Assembly: GCF_900156455.1 (NCBI RefSeq)
Contig: NZ_FTNQ01000002.1
Coordinates: 434,001 to 498,000, forward strand
Direction of reading: 5' to 3'
DNA: 64,000 nucleotides
Origin: Microbacterium sp. RURRCA19A
Lineage (GTDB): Bacteria > Actinomycetota > Actinomycetes > Actinomycetales > Microbacteriaceae
The position numbers were made by a program, and so were the translations under genes. A model generated the notes under the pieces. That model was not told where the DNA came from. It ran no database searches and was given only the letters and a program-made list of their open reading frames with translations. This document shows, in pieces, positions 17,378 through 26,725 of the stretch; the first letter of the stretch is position 1; every line of letters starts with the position of its first letter.

Positions 17378-18232
17378 TCAGGTGGTGGAGTCAACTGGCA
17401 GGCCCTCGATGATGATCGCGGCCTCGTCTGCCTGCAACCTCGCGGAGTGAGCATCAGGTTTCCGCAGGTCGAGAGGAGGCGTGAATGACTTCTCATAACG
17501 AAGAAGCGGGCGGCCAGCAAAAGTCGCCTGACCGTCACCGTTCGGAGGCCACAGGACGGAGAACGGCTCCGAGTTCAAGTGCCGATAGGTCTTTACAATT
17601 TGCGGGGCGCCGCCAACATCGTCGTACTCAGGCGCGTCGATAAACAACTGAAGGACCTCTACGGGCTCCATGCCAATTTCTCCACGAGGCCGGGACTCGA
17701 GAAGCTCGCGTAGTTTCTCTCGAGCTGGTCCAGACGGACCGCCGATGAACTTGCAAACCCTGTCTGCGCCAAGCTGTCTTGTGGGAAGGCAGCGGCGCTT
17801 GACATACCGCGACTCAGAATTCTTCCAGGCAAACCGCCACAATTTGAAGCGACCTAACTGCCAGGAGAATCCGCCTAGTAAGAATTCCGTTTGCCGGAGG
17901 CTGTCCAGAAGCGAATCGCGGGATCCGGTCTTCACGAGCTTGACCATCTGATTCAAGACGTCCTCGACGAGGCTCGACAGGGTGGTGATGTCGAACAGCC
18001 GGTTCACCAAGCCCGGATGCACCTCGATAGCGCGGGCCACCTGGAGCATCGCCGGGTACGCGAGCTCGGTGACCCCTGCAAACGAGATCAGCGCGTCAGA
18101 CCGCGGAAGGGTGAGTATCTTTGGGCATGCATCCCAGCGTTCCGGAGAACCTCCGCTGAGACGGCTGTCCGATGCGAAAACCATCTCGCGGACGCCGCCA
18201 GTAGATCTGATCCACGCAACTCCGAGTGTCAT
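17378..18232 (-). CDS. Proteasome-like Ntn-hydrolase-fold protein
   Basis: The N-terminus after Met is TLGVAWIR, followed by VFASDSRLSGG, a Lys in CPKILTL and ISFAGVTELAYPAML. This order matches the Thr1/Asp17/Lys33 pattern of proteasome beta/HslV-like Ntn hydrolases (here Thr2, Asp22, Lys38). I chose ATG 18232 because Thr becomes the second residue. The ORF is open to 18547 but those extra 105 residues look non-coding and would overlap the mod start. Length from 18232 is 284 residues; the last 130 are not recognised. It is divergent from the type III Mod-Res operon, so an accessory role there (protease or amidohydrolase) is possible but unproven. Confidence 0.55.
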   Translation of the reverse strand: MTLGVAWIRSTGGVREMVFASDSRLSGGSPERWDACPKILTLPRSDALISFAGVTELAYPAMLQVARAIEVHPGLVNRLFDITTLSSLVEDVLNQMVKLVKTGSRDSLLDSLRQTEFLLGGFSWQLGRFKLWRFAWKNSESRYVKRRCLPTRQLGADRVCKFIGGPSGPAREKLRELLESRPRGEIGMEPVEVLQLFIDAPEYDDVGGAPQIVKTYRHLNSEPFSVLWPPNGDGQATFAGRPLLRYEKSFTPPLDLRKPDAHSARLQADEAAIIIEGLPVDSTT

Positions 18233-18545
18233 GGCGCCCCCATCCGTCAAGGCCCACTCTATTGGCGCGCTTCCCCCGGCCGGGCGATCGAACGCCCTGT
18301 ATTGGACCGCGCCGAGCATCAGCCGCAGGTCTTCGGAGGTGCCGGGCGCGCCGGTGCGGCCCGGAGCGGCGCCGAGCGTACGGGCAGATGACGCAGGCGG
18401 TTCGCGGTCGAACGGCTGGACATACTGGGTGAACGTCTGGACCCGTCGCCCTCGTCGGTAATGGACCGACCGGAACGCGGTGACGTCCGATGTCTGGGCC
18501 TGGCCATAGGCTGTCGCGGTACACGCTTCGTTAAGGAGAGCATTC
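18233..18545. promoter_or_regulatory. Divergent promoter region between Ntn hydrolase and mod
   Basis: About 310 bases separate the preferred Ntn-hydrolase start from the mod start. It must contain both promoters. AAGGAG precedes the mod ATG by 7 bases. Alternatively the Ntn protein starts at 18547, in which case the two starts overlap (CATG) and no spacer exists. Confidence 0.4.
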
Positions 18546-20438
18546 ATGCCGACGGACGGTAGACCTCAGCACACTGGTCGTCTCGAACTGACCTGGACCG
18601 ACAAGGATCGCCGTCTGCTTTCGTTTGAGGACGGATCGTTTCAGTGGGCCGACCGCGGCGACTACCGGGTCAGCGAAGTCCGTCTCCTTCATGACGTCAC
18701 CGCGGTCGGCGAAGTCGGAACTTCGAGGGCCCGCGACAACCTACTCATCAGAGGCGACGCCCTTCATGCCCTGACTTCGGTGGCGAAGATCCCGGAGTTT
18801 TCGGACGAGTACCTCGGAAAAGTGCGTCTCGCTTACATCGATCCCCCGTTCAACACCGGCCAGGCTTTCACGCAGTACGACGACAACCTAGAACACTCCA
18901 TCTGGCTAACGATGATGCGTGATCGGTTGGAGCAGATCCGCGATCTGCTGGCCCCGGAAGGATCCGTATGGGTGCACCTAGATGATGTCGAAGTGCATCG
19001 GGCGCGGCTGGTCCTTGACGAGGTTTTCGGCCCTGCGTCCTTTGTCACGTCATTTGTGTGGCGAAAAGTGGACAGTCCTAACGACAACAAAGTCTCTGTT
19101 ACACCCGACCACGAGACAATCCTGTGCTACACCAAGGCGCCCGGAGGAGGCGCAGCGTTCGCGCGCAAGCTGGACGAATCGATCCTGAACGCATATGGAA
19201 GCGCTGCGCCGGATGGCCGACGGTACCGCGATCGTCTTCTGAAAAAGAATGGAAAGAACAGTCTTCGTGCGGACCGTCCCACGATGTGGTACCCAATTTC
19301 TGGCCCGGACGGCGTCGAGATATGGCCCATTCACGACGACGGGCGCGAAGCCAACTGGTCGCTGGGCCGTCGACGGGTCGCTGAGCTCGAGCGTTCAGGC
19401 GAACTCATCTGGAAACAACGTCACGCTGGCACAACCGGTAGCAAATGGGTGCCTTACACGCGCGAGTGGGCTCCGATCAACCCCGTACGGCCCTGGCCCA
19501 CCATTTGGACGGACTTGCCCACTACACGCCAGGCCAAGGCTCACCTCACGGCGCTCTTTCCCGGAGTGACTCCGTTCGCGACTCCAAAGCCGGAACAGCT
19601 TCTCGCGCGGATCATCGAGATGGCTTCGAGTCCGGGCGAGATTGTCCTTGATTGTTTCGTGGGATCGGGAACTACAGCGGCGGTGGCGCACAAGCTTGGT
19701 CGTCGGTGGCTGGCTGCCGAATGGTCGCGTGCGACGGTCGAGGCCTTCGTCCTCCCTCGACTTTGTCGTGTCGTTGAAGGTACTGACCCCGGCGGCGTTG
19801 GCGTCACAGAAGAGTCCGTTCCGGTGAGTGAGCTCCCGGGTCAAGCGACGATATCGGACGCAGCCGCGGCGGCGCGTCTCCTTTCAGCTTGGGCGGACGA
19901 CGCACCCGAGGAACTCGGGATGTCTTCCGCTCAACTTGCAATCCTCGCGAAGGCCGCGAAACGCCTATCCCGAACATCGACCAGGACAACCTCACATTGG
20001 AAGGGCGGCGGAGGCTTCCGCGTGCTCGACGTTGGGCCATCGATGTTTGAGGAGGAGGACGGACAGATCTTCCTTGCCAGTTGGGCCGCAGGTGATCGCC
20101 TCGCTGAGGCTGTCGCCGCGCAGTACAACTTCGACTTTGCTTTGGACACTCCGTTCTGTGGCCGCCGAGGCGATGAGAGGCTCGCAGTGATTGACGGTCT
20201 GGTCAACGACGCCGTCGTCGATTTTCTTCTGGACTGGCTCCCGCAAGGCCAGCTTCTCGTCGTTTACGGAACGGGAATCGACCCCTACGCCCAGGAGCGT
20301 CTCGCCGAGATGCGCCGTGGCTCGTCGCTGGAGAAGATACCGGAGGCCATCATTTCCAACTATCGACAAGTCGGTCGGCGGTCGGCGGGTTTGAATTGGG
20401 CATCCGACTTTCTCGAGTCCAGTCAGGCAATAGCATGA
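18546..20438 (+). CDS. mod: Type III restriction-modification DNA methyltransferase (Mod)
   Basis: Beta-class adenine methyltransferase of 630 residues that recognises and methylates the site of a type III system. Catalytic motif IV is YIDPPFNTG at about residues 97-105. The AdoMet-binding motif I, VLDCFVGSGTTAA, is at about 365-378, giving the IV-before-I order of type III Mod proteins. The intervening and C-terminal regions would hold the target recognition domain. AAGGAG precedes the ATG. The stop overlaps the res start (ATGA), so both subunits are made together. G+C is lower than in the flanking chromosome, fitting horizontal acquisition. Confidence 0.92.
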   Translation: MPTDGRPQHTGRLELTWTDKDRRLLSFEDGSFQWADRGDYRVSEVRLLHDVTAVGEVGTSRARDNLLIRGDALHALTSVAKIPEFSDEYLGKVRLAYIDPPFNTGQAFTQYDDNLEHSIWLTMMRDRLEQIRDLLAPEGSVWVHLDDVEVHRARLVLDEVFGPASFVTSFVWRKVDSPNDNKVSVTPDHETILCYTKAPGGGAAFARKLDESILNAYGSAAPDGRRYRDRLLKKNGKNSLRADRPTMWYPISGPDGVEIWPIHDDGREANWSLGRRRVAELERSGELIWKQRHAGTTGSKWVPYTREWAPINPVRPWPTIWTDLPTTRQAKAHLTALFPGVTPFATPKPEQLLARIIEMASSPGEIVLDCFVGSGTTAAVAHKLGRRWLAAEWSRATVEAFVLPRLCRVVEGTDPGGVGVTEESVPVSELPGQATISDAAAAARLLSAWADDAPEELGMSSAQLAILAKAAKRLSRTSTRTTSHWKGGGGFRVLDVGPSMFEEEDGQIFLASWAAGDRLAEAVAAQYNFDFALDTPFCGRRGDERLAVIDGLVNDAVVDFLLDWLPQGQLLVVYGTGIDPYAQERLAEMRRGSSLEKIPEAIISNYRQVGRRSAGLNWASDFLESSQAIA

Positions 20439-22933
20439 TCGGCATTTTTGACATTGACGATGCCCTGATCGAGCAGATCAGTAGGCGGATGGGTCTGCGT
20501 GAGCCAAACAAGCAAGCATTGGAGACGGTCGCAGCGTACGTCTCAGATCACTACGACGTGCGGGACGAACCCTCGCCATTCGAAGGAGTGGTCGTCTCGG
20601 CAACCGGTGTAGGGAAAACATACGTCATGGGCGCGGTTATCGACTATCTCGCGCAACATCGCGGCTGGACGGATTTTGTCGTAGTAGTGCCGGGGGCCAC
20701 GATCCGGCAGAAGACGGTCGAGAACTTCACCCCCGGCGCAGCGAAATCGCTCACCAAGATGCTTGGCGTACGTACCGTTTTGATCACGGCCGACAACTAC
20801 AACACACCCGCGATGGTGCAGGCTATCAACGACCCGAGTACGGTCAAGGTTTACGTGCTGACGGTTCAGGTGCTACTTCAGCCGAACGAGGGCATTGGTC
20901 GCCGCACGCATCAATACACCGAAGGGCTCGGCGGTCGATTGTATGGACTCTTGGCGGGTCGCCAGGACTTGGTCGTACTCGCGGATGAACATCACCTCTA
21001 CTACGGTCCTCGGTTCTCGGAAGCAGTTAGAGGTTTGAATCCAAAGGTGCTGCTGGGTCTTACCGCGACGCCCCACCGCGCGACCAGAGAAGAAGACGTC
21101 ATCTATCGCTACCCACTCGCAGCGGCGATCGGTGCGAAGCTCGTGAAGACCCCCGTCATCGTCGGTCGGAAAGACGACCGAAAGGACCTGCTCACCAAGC
21201 TGGTCGACGCCACGACCCTCCTCGAAGCAAAGGAGCGGGCCGTCGGAGCCTACCGCGCACGAGTACGCGACGCCGCGATCGTTAACCCGGTGATGCTCGT
21301 GTTGGCAAGAGACACCGGCGAAGCCGACAAGATCACGGGGCTGCTGCGCGACTCGTCTTTCAGGGGCGGGCTGTACTCTAACGCCGTCATTCAAGTCGAC
21401 TCGTCGGTCACGGAGAAAAATGAGCCTGCAATGTGGGAACGACTTTCTCGGGTGGAGGAACCTAACTCGCCGATCCGCGTGATCGTTTCTGTTCGGATGT
21501 TGAAGGAGGGCTGGGATGTCAAGAACGTGTATGTGCTTCTATCCACGCAGCCTTCATTGTCTGATGTCCTGACTGAGCAGGTGCTGGGGCGCGGACTTCG
21601 ACTAGCATTCGGAAAGTACACGGGGGTCCAAATGCTTGACACCCTCGAAGTGATTGCTCACGATCGGTTCCGTCAGTTGCTGGATCGTGCGGGAATCCTC
21701 AATGAGGAGCTAGTTTCCTACCGCACGCGGGCCACTATCCGCACTGACGAGCAAGGCCAGGACTACCTCTTTCGCGACGAAGAAGAGGTGAGTCAAAGCG
21801 TTCTCGAATCGGCTTCAACGCATATCGAAGGCTATGCGGATGATTCTGCCGCAATTCAAATTGGCGACGTCGATACTCGTATTGCTACGGGCGCCAGCAC
21901 AACGGCGGCTTTCGAGCGACCTCCGGTCGAACTCCGTCATGACGCGCCGGCCGTAGAGCTTCCAATCTTGCGCGCCACAAAAGTCGGTGCGAGCTTCTCT
22001 CTACGAGATATCACTGACGAGTCGCCCTTCCGTGAGATGGGCCGCCGACTTAGAGTTAACCCGGACTCTGAGCTGCGCCGTATGATCGTGTCCGCGAAGA
22101 AGGTTCGTGGTATCGATGGGGTCGAGCGAATCCAACTCGTTCGAGCCACCGCTCAGGACCGCGTGGTCACTCAGACCGCGATTCACATGACCTCGTCTGA
22201 ACTCCGCGGACAGTTGCTGCAGGCGATGCTCGCGGCGCCCGCGGTGAGCGCACGCAGAGAGCACCGTGACGCGGAACGACTTGCAGCCGAACCATTACTG
22301 GACGCCTTCTTCGATGGACTGAACGGCGGCGCAGAGGAGCTGTTGTCGGCGTATCTCGAGCGCGCTGCCGCGAGGCTTATCCGTCTTGTTAACGACGAAC
22401 AACATCGACTGTCGACCGTTGCGGAAACTGAGCAGGTGGCGGTTGGTCGTCCGTTCAGGCCGCAGAGACAGAATACGCGCGCGCAGCAGAGCGACGACCC
22501 GCGAGGGGTGTTCGGTCGAGACACCGCGTACCGCGGCTTCCACAAATCGTTGATGACCGCGGACTGGTTCGATTCATCCCCAGAACGAGACGTAGCGCTA
22601 TTACTGGAGGACGATGTCGCGGTCGACTGGTGGGTCCGACTGCAGACCGGAGATCTACCGATCAGTTGGCGTACAGGGGGAGGTTACAATCCTGACTTCC
22701 TGGTGAGCGTCGCACGTGACCAACGCTGGATCGTCGAAGTCAAAGCTGACAACCAGATGAAGTCCGCCGAGGTCAGTGGCAAACGGGTGGCCGCCAAACG
22801 GTGGGCCAACTACGTGAACACTTCGCCAGAATTCGCACATGGGCCACGCTGGTCATATCTACTGGTCTCGGAGTCTGATATCGAAGATGCGAAAGGATCT
22901 TGGGCTGCTTTGAAGGGCCTAGGCGGAGCTTAG
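20435..22933 (+). CDS. res: Type III restriction endonuclease helicase subunit (Res)
   Basis: SF2 helicase-nuclease of 832 residues that forms the type III restriction enzyme with Mod. Motif I is VSATGVGKT, motif II ADEHH (DExH), motif III GLTATP. Motif V is VRMLKEGWDVKNVYV and motif VI EQVLGRGLRL. A C-terminal PD-(D/E)xK nuclease is visible as NPDFLVSVARDQRWIVEVKAD at about residues 765-785. All catalytic residues are intact. The ATG at 20435 overlaps the mod stop. An in-frame start at 20396 would lie inside mod and is less likely. Confidence 0.92.
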   Translation: MIGIFDIDDALIEQISRRMGLREPNKQALETVAAYVSDHYDVRDEPSPFEGVVVSATGVGKTYVMGAVIDYLAQHRGWTDFVVVVPGATIRQKTVENFTPGAAKSLTKMLGVRTVLITADNYNTPAMVQAINDPSTVKVYVLTVQVLLQPNEGIGRRTHQYTEGLGGRLYGLLAGRQDLVVLADEHHLYYGPRFSEAVRGLNPKVLLGLTATPHRATREEDVIYRYPLAAAIGAKLVKTPVIVGRKDDRKDLLTKLVDATTLLEAKERAVGAYRARVRDAAIVNPVMLVLARDTGEADKITGLLRDSSFRGGLYSNAVIQVDSSVTEKNEPAMWERLSRVEEPNSPIRVIVSVRMLKEGWDVKNVYVLLSTQPSLSDVLTEQVLGRGLRLAFGKYTGVQMLDTLEVIAHDRFRQLLDRAGILNEELVSYRTRATIRTDEQGQDYLFRDEEEVSQSVLESASTHIEGYADDSAAIQIGDVDTRIATGASTTAAFERPPVELRHDAPAVELPILRATKVGASFSLRDITDESPFREMGRRLRVNPDSELRRMIVSAKKVRGIDGVERIQLVRATAQDRVVTQTAIHMTSSELRGQLLQAMLAAPAVSARREHRDAERLAAEPLLDAFFDGLNGGAEELLSAYLERAAARLIRLVNDEQHRLSTVAETEQVAVGRPFRPQRQNTRAQQSDDPRGVFGRDTAYRGFHKSLMTADWFDSSPERDVALLLEDDVAVDWWVRLQTGDLPISWRTGGGYNPDFLVSVARDQRWIVEVKADNQMKSAEVSGKRVAAKRWANYVNTSPEFAHGPRWSYLLVSESDIEDAKGSWAALKGLGGA

Positions 22934-22999
22934 CCGCCGACTCCCGCTCAACTCAAGGATCGCGAAAGGAATGGTAAGAGAAGCGCAGCCCGCATCGTT

Positions 23000-23880
23000 T
23001 TGCTGGCTATCGAGGTGCCCGCCGCCTCAAGCAACAGAAAAAAGTCGGGGTCCACGACAACCTCCTCGACGAGTCGAACAGCAGAGCCAAGCTCGTAACT
23101 CAAGAGCAACTCACGAGGCGCTCTCCATCGATGAGATCGACCTGCGTGGTCTGTCGCGTGGTGCTTCGGCCTTGGCGGCCGCGGTGAACGTGCCCGTTGT
23201 GATCAGCAGCCCCTTCTCGCCCCGTCCTTGAAGCGCGCCTCGAAAGTCTCTCACCTCTCCGGCGCCCACGCTGCCTTTGTATCTTTTGCATTAGAATTAA
23301 ACCCGAAAGGAGAGGAGCCCCAGGCGGTAGTCGCCCATACCATCAATGCCCTGGTCGCCGGCGCGCCCCGTCATAGTTACGGAATCGAAGTCGGCCTCTC
23401 TCAAGAGCCGCTTCGCCAGTCTTTCAAACTGAGATGCGCTGAAAGAGTCGGCTGTCAAGGTGGCGATGATCCGCTCTTCCCACGTCGCGGAAGATACGGG
23501 CTGTAAGGATTCGTCGGGCTCGTCGCTGTCAAGCTCCTCGACCAACGCTGTTTGCGGCTCCGATGCGTCCTCACGCGCGGCACGTTCGGCGGCGGCTTTC
23601 CGCAAATTCTCTGCCTTCATTCGCATTAGTTCAGTCGTCTGCCGCGCCTCGGTCAGCATCGGGTCCTTTAAGAACTGATCGCCGGCTTCCGTGATTGCCC
23701 AAACTCCTCGCTGCGAGTTCGTGAGCAGCCCAAAGCACTTCAGATATGTCCGCGCCCATGCAACTCGGTACCCAATCTCCGTCTCCGGACCGCCGTTGTG
23801 CAGCATGTCTTGCTGCGCCTCAGTGAATTGCTCAATTGCAATAACAGAAGGTGACTTGGGCGACGCGAGTGATGCCGTCA
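23000..23880 (-). pseudogene. mrr: Decayed Mrr restriction endonuclease
   Basis: The upstream part (to 23297) reads as an Mrr N-terminal winged helix (EIGYRVAWARTYLKCFGLL, GVWAITEAGDQFL), then FERLAKRLLREADF and GRAGDQGIDGMGDYRLGLLSFRV. Two in-frame stops follow exactly where relatives have VLFQCKRY: the frame reads V-stop-F-stop-CKRYKGSVGAGEVRDF. It then frameshifts into VDLIDGERL, and shifts again into ELLLSYELGSAVRLVEEVVV. No good start codon fits the N-terminal part. At least two nonsense and two frameshift changes make this a clear pseudogene of a type IV-like methylation-dependent endonuclease. Confidence 0.85.
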
Positions 23881-24215
23881 GTCCGTACCGGAAGGACGCA
23901 ATCGACGATCGGAGATCGTCGGGGGCCTGGTGACGCGCCGATCACACTCGGGCGAGCTACCGCGCACACGGTGAGGTGACGCGCTCTCGCACGGCACGGC
24001 GTCGGCGTCAACGCCCGGATGCGTGGAGATGTGAGCCAGCATTCGGACGTGACGGCGGGCAATCGCGGTGATAAGTGGGGGTGACTGATCACGTCGAGAC
24101 CCAACCGGTCGTCGCTCAGGCGCCGCTCCCTTGCCTGGGGCGGCGCGAGCCTCACCCACTACTTTGCCTCGGAGCGGAGCGAGGGCCGGAAGGTCGGAGA
24201 ATCTATGCTCACTCT
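23881..24215. other. Intergenic stretch, nothing recognised
   Basis: About 335 bases between the mrr remnant and the small zinc-ribbon ORF. ORFs present on both strands are short, arginine-rich shadows without ribosome sites. Confidence 0.4.
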
Positions 24216-24386
24216 GTGGAACTCTTCGATGCGGTCCAGCAACCGCGCTGCGAGTGTTGCGGCACCGTGATGCACGATGTTCGCGATGGATACGCGTGCC
24301 GAGGATGCGGCGGCTCCGTGTGCGACTCGCGCCATCATCAACGCGTGCCCTCAATCTTCCTCGGGCCGACTATGCCGGGGTGTTGA
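24216..24386 (+). CDS. Small zinc-ribbon protein (56 aa)
   Basis: GTG-started ORF of 56 residues: VELFDAVQQPRCECCGTVMH then YACRGCGG. Two CxxC pairs (CECC and CRGC) separated by about 15 residues form a plausible zinc ribbon of the kind found in tiny actinobacterial DUF-type proteins that end in an FxGPTxxG-like tail (here FLGPTMPGC). A TATGCT hexamer just upstream suggests a nearly leaderless transcript. The middle segment SVCDSRHHQRVP is atypical and a frameshift there cannot be excluded. Function unknown. Confidence 0.5.
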   Translation: MELFDAVQQPRCECCGTVMHDVRDGYACRGCGGSVCDSRHHQRVPSIFLGPTMPGC

Positions 24387-24738
24387 CTTTACGAGCAGCC
24401 TCCGTCGGCCGCTCCTTATGGTCATGGTGTTGTGCGACGCCCAGCGGGATAGTGGCTATCGCCTAGCTCGCCACCGCAGCGCTGAGGCCAAGGCGTTCGC
24501 GGACGCGGCGGCGGCCGGCTCCTGAGAACGCGCGCCGAGAGTGTTGACACGGTCGCAACGAGGGGCAGTATTGTGCCGACGGTCTCGGCCCGAGACAGGT
24601 GGCCGAGTCGGTGGCTTCGCTCGCCGGTCGTCATCCCCTTGGGACTGGACAAGTAACGCGCGAACGCGGCGACGCCTCAATTCATCGGACGACAGCGCCA
24701 CTAGCCTGGCAGTCTCGCCTGGGTCGAAGGAGACCGCC
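24387..24738. other. Spacer with a promoter-like element
   Basis: No gene is recognised. A TTGACA hexamer at 24544-24549 and TATTGT at 24569-24574 (19-base spacer) form a promoter-like pair reading rightward toward the truncated reductase copy. This spacer contains the junction between island sequence and core-like sequence. Confidence 0.3.
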
Positions 24739-25077
24739 GTGATCCAACCCCTCCGCTACGGCATCAACGTCTCCCTCGACGGGTGCGTCCACCACGAGGC
24801 GGTCCTGCCGCCGGACGCCGAGTCGATGGCGTTCTGGACCGACGAGCTGCGCCGCTCTGACACGCTCCTCTACGGGCGCGTTACCTACGAGTTGATGGAG
24901 GGTGCGTGGCGTCGACCCGTATCGGGACCGTGGCCGGACTGGATGGATGCCAGTGAGGTCGCGTTCGTGGTGGTGATGGACCCGATGCGCAAGGTCGTGG
25001 CACCCACCACTCTCGACGCCGTGGACTGGAGCACCGAACTCCTCCGCGGGGATGTCGTCGCCTTGGCGCACCCGTAA
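24739..25077 (+). pseudogene. 3'-truncated RibD-C/DHFR-family reductase copy
   Basis: Starts with GTG after GAAGGAGA and runs 112 residues (IQPLRYGINVSLDGCVHHEA to LLRGDVVALAHP). It is about 90% identical at the DNA level to the first 105 codons of the gene at 26141, including the leader and ribosome site. It then diverges and stops after GDVVALAHP where the intact gene has GDLVDAVRRLKEQPG. The C-terminal half of the domain is missing. The two copies are direct repeats flanking the aquaporin gene. Confidence 0.85.
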
Positions 25078-25127
25078 CGCCGGTTCCCCCTGACGCCCCC
25101 CCCCGCAGGGCGGGACGGCGCTCGGTG

Positions 25128-25964
25128 TCACGCCGGAACCTCCGCCCCGACCACCACCCGCGACGACCCGATCAACGCCTCACGCCCGGCCCGCGCCCGG
25201 CGGCGGCGCAGGCTGCACAGCGCGCTCACACCCCCGGCCAGCACTCCGCCGGCGAGCGGCGCCACGATCGACATCCACAGCTGGTCCAGGGCCACCGGTC
25301 CGCCGTAGATCGCGGTCGCGATCGAGCGGGCGGGGTTGAACGATCCGTTCGACACGGGGATCGCGACGATCCCGATGAGCGTGAGGGTGAAGCCGATCGC
25401 CAAGCCGGCGTGGCCGGGATCAGCGGAACGGGCGGTCGTGCCGAGTACGACGGCGACCAGGATCGCGGTCGCCACGATCTCGACGAGCATCGCCGAGGCG
25501 AGGTCGAATCCGCCGGGCGACAGTTCACCCCAGCCGGTCGAGGCGAATGTGCCCGCGCTGAGTCCGGCACCGCCGCGCAGCACCAGCCGCACGACCGACG
25601 CGCCGATGACACCGCCGACGATCTGCGCGACGACGTAGGGGAGCACGTCACGCCACGCGAAGCGTCCGGCGACGGCGAGCCCGACGGTCACGGCCGGGTT
25701 GAAGTGCCCACCGGAGTAGCGGCCGATGGCGTAGCTCGACACCAGCACGCTGAGACCGAGGGCGACAGCGACGGGGAAGGCTCCGGCATCCGCGCTTCCG
25801 GGAACGCCCGCCGACAGGGTCGCCGCGCCGGTCACGGCGAACACCAGCACCGCCGTCCCGAAGACTTCGGCGCCGAGGCGTGCGACCCAGCCGACGGGGA
25901 TGGGCGTCGGACCCGTCACGGCGGCGGCCGCGGTGGGCGCGGGCGGGGTGATGGCGATGTTCAC
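25128..25964 (-). CDS. Aquaporin (MIP family)
   Basis: Water/glycerol channel of 278 residues with six membrane helices and two half-helices. Both NPA boxes are intact: GGHFNPAVT in the first half and NGSFNPARS in the second. The aromatic/arginine position after the second NPA (NPAR) is present. AqpZ-type features such as the TGWGELSPGG-like loop suggest a water-selective channel, but selectivity is not certain. The N-terminal 25 residues (rich in Pro/Ala/Thr) and C-terminal basic tail are extra. It is transcribed against the two RibD-like copies that flank it. Confidence 0.9.
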   Translation of the reverse strand: MNIAITPPAPTAAAAVTGPTPIPVGWVARLGAEVFGTAVLVFAVTGAATLSAGVPGSADAGAFPVAVALGLSVLVSSYAIGRYSGGHFNPAVTVGLAVAGRFAWRDVLPYVVAQIVGGVIGASVVRLVLRGGAGLSAGTFASTGWGELSPGGFDLASAMLVEIVATAILVAVVLGTTARSADPGHAGLAIGFTLTLIGIVAIPVSNGSFNPARSIATAIYGGPVALDQLWMSIVAPLAGGVLAGGVSALCSLRRRRARAGREALIGSSRVVVGAEVPA

Positions 25965-26140
25965 GGTGGGTCCTCCTCTTCGGCGGGGGTGTCGATGGGA
26001 AGGACTATAGGAAGACGCGTCGGCGTCGCTCTCCGTCCGCCGTCCGGAAGCGACTGGACGCGTGTCGAGGGAACGCTCCTGTCCATCGCGCGGGAGCGCG
26101 GGTAGCCTGACGCCACCGCCCCGGGTCGAAGGAGACCGCC

Positions 26141-26725
26141 GTGACCCAACCCCTCCGCTATGGCATCAACGTCTCCCTCGACGGGTGCGTCCACCACGAG
26201 GCGGGCCTGCCGCCGGATGCCGAGACCATGGCGTTCTGGACCGACGAACTGCGCCGCTCCGATACCCTCCTCTACGGGCGCGTCACGTACGAGCTGATGC
26301 AGGGCGCGTGGCGTCGACCCGTGTCGGGCCAGTGGCCGGACTGGATGGATGCCAGCGAAGTCGCGTTCGCGGAGGTGATGGATCCGATGCGCAAGGTCGT
26401 GGCATCCACCACTCTCGATGCCGTGGATTGGAACGCCGAGCTCCTTCAGGGCGATCTCGTCGACGCGGTGCGGCGACTCAAGGAGCAGCCGGGGCGGGGG
26501 ATCTCGCTCGGCGGTGTGGTGCTTCCGGCGGCGCTCGCCGCGGCGGGGCTCATCGACGAGTACACGTTCGTCGTGCAGCCCGTCATCGCCGGGCGCGGGC
26601 CGCGACTGCTCGATGGCGTGGAGCTGAACCTCGAGCTCGTCGAGCGGCGGGAGTTCCGTTCGGGAGTCACGGTGCAGCGGTACCGGCCTGGTCACACTCC
26701 CGGGATCAGCACCTCGGCGAGGTAG
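26141..26725 (+). CDS. Dihydrofolate reductase-family (RibD C-terminal domain) protein
   Basis: RibD-C/DHFR-fold reductase-like protein of 194 residues. SLDGCVHHEA is the family start, LLYGRVTYELMQGAW supplies the GRxTYE motif, and GGVVLPAALAAAGLIDEYTF the C-terminal NADPH-binding segment, with VQPVIAGRGPRLL typical of the family. GTG start with GAAGGAGA eight bases upstream. Members of this group reduce pterin-like or unknown substrates; many are annotated only as DHFR-family. Its 3' end overlaps the convergent HepT-like gene by 34 bases. A partial duplicate lies at 24739. Confidence 0.88.
   Translation: MTQPLRYGINVSLDGCVHHEAGLPPDAETMAFWTDELRRSDTLLYGRVTYELMQGAWRRPVSGQWPDWMDASEVAFAEVMDPMRKVVASTTLDAVDWNAELLQGDLVDAVRRLKEQPGRGISLGGVVLPAALAAAGLIDEYTFVVQPVIAGRGPRLLDGVELNLELVERREFRSGVTVQRYRPGHTPGISTSAR

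Noticed and set aside
18233..18547. 105-residue N-terminal extension of the Ntn hydrolase
   Set aside because: Lacks conserved features and would overlap the divergent mod start; a Thr2 start at 18232 fits the Ntn fold.
24596..24690. tRNA-like D-arm segment (GGTGGCCGAGT)
   Set aside because: No matching acceptor stem or T-arm downstream at the right distance, so no tRNA call is supported.
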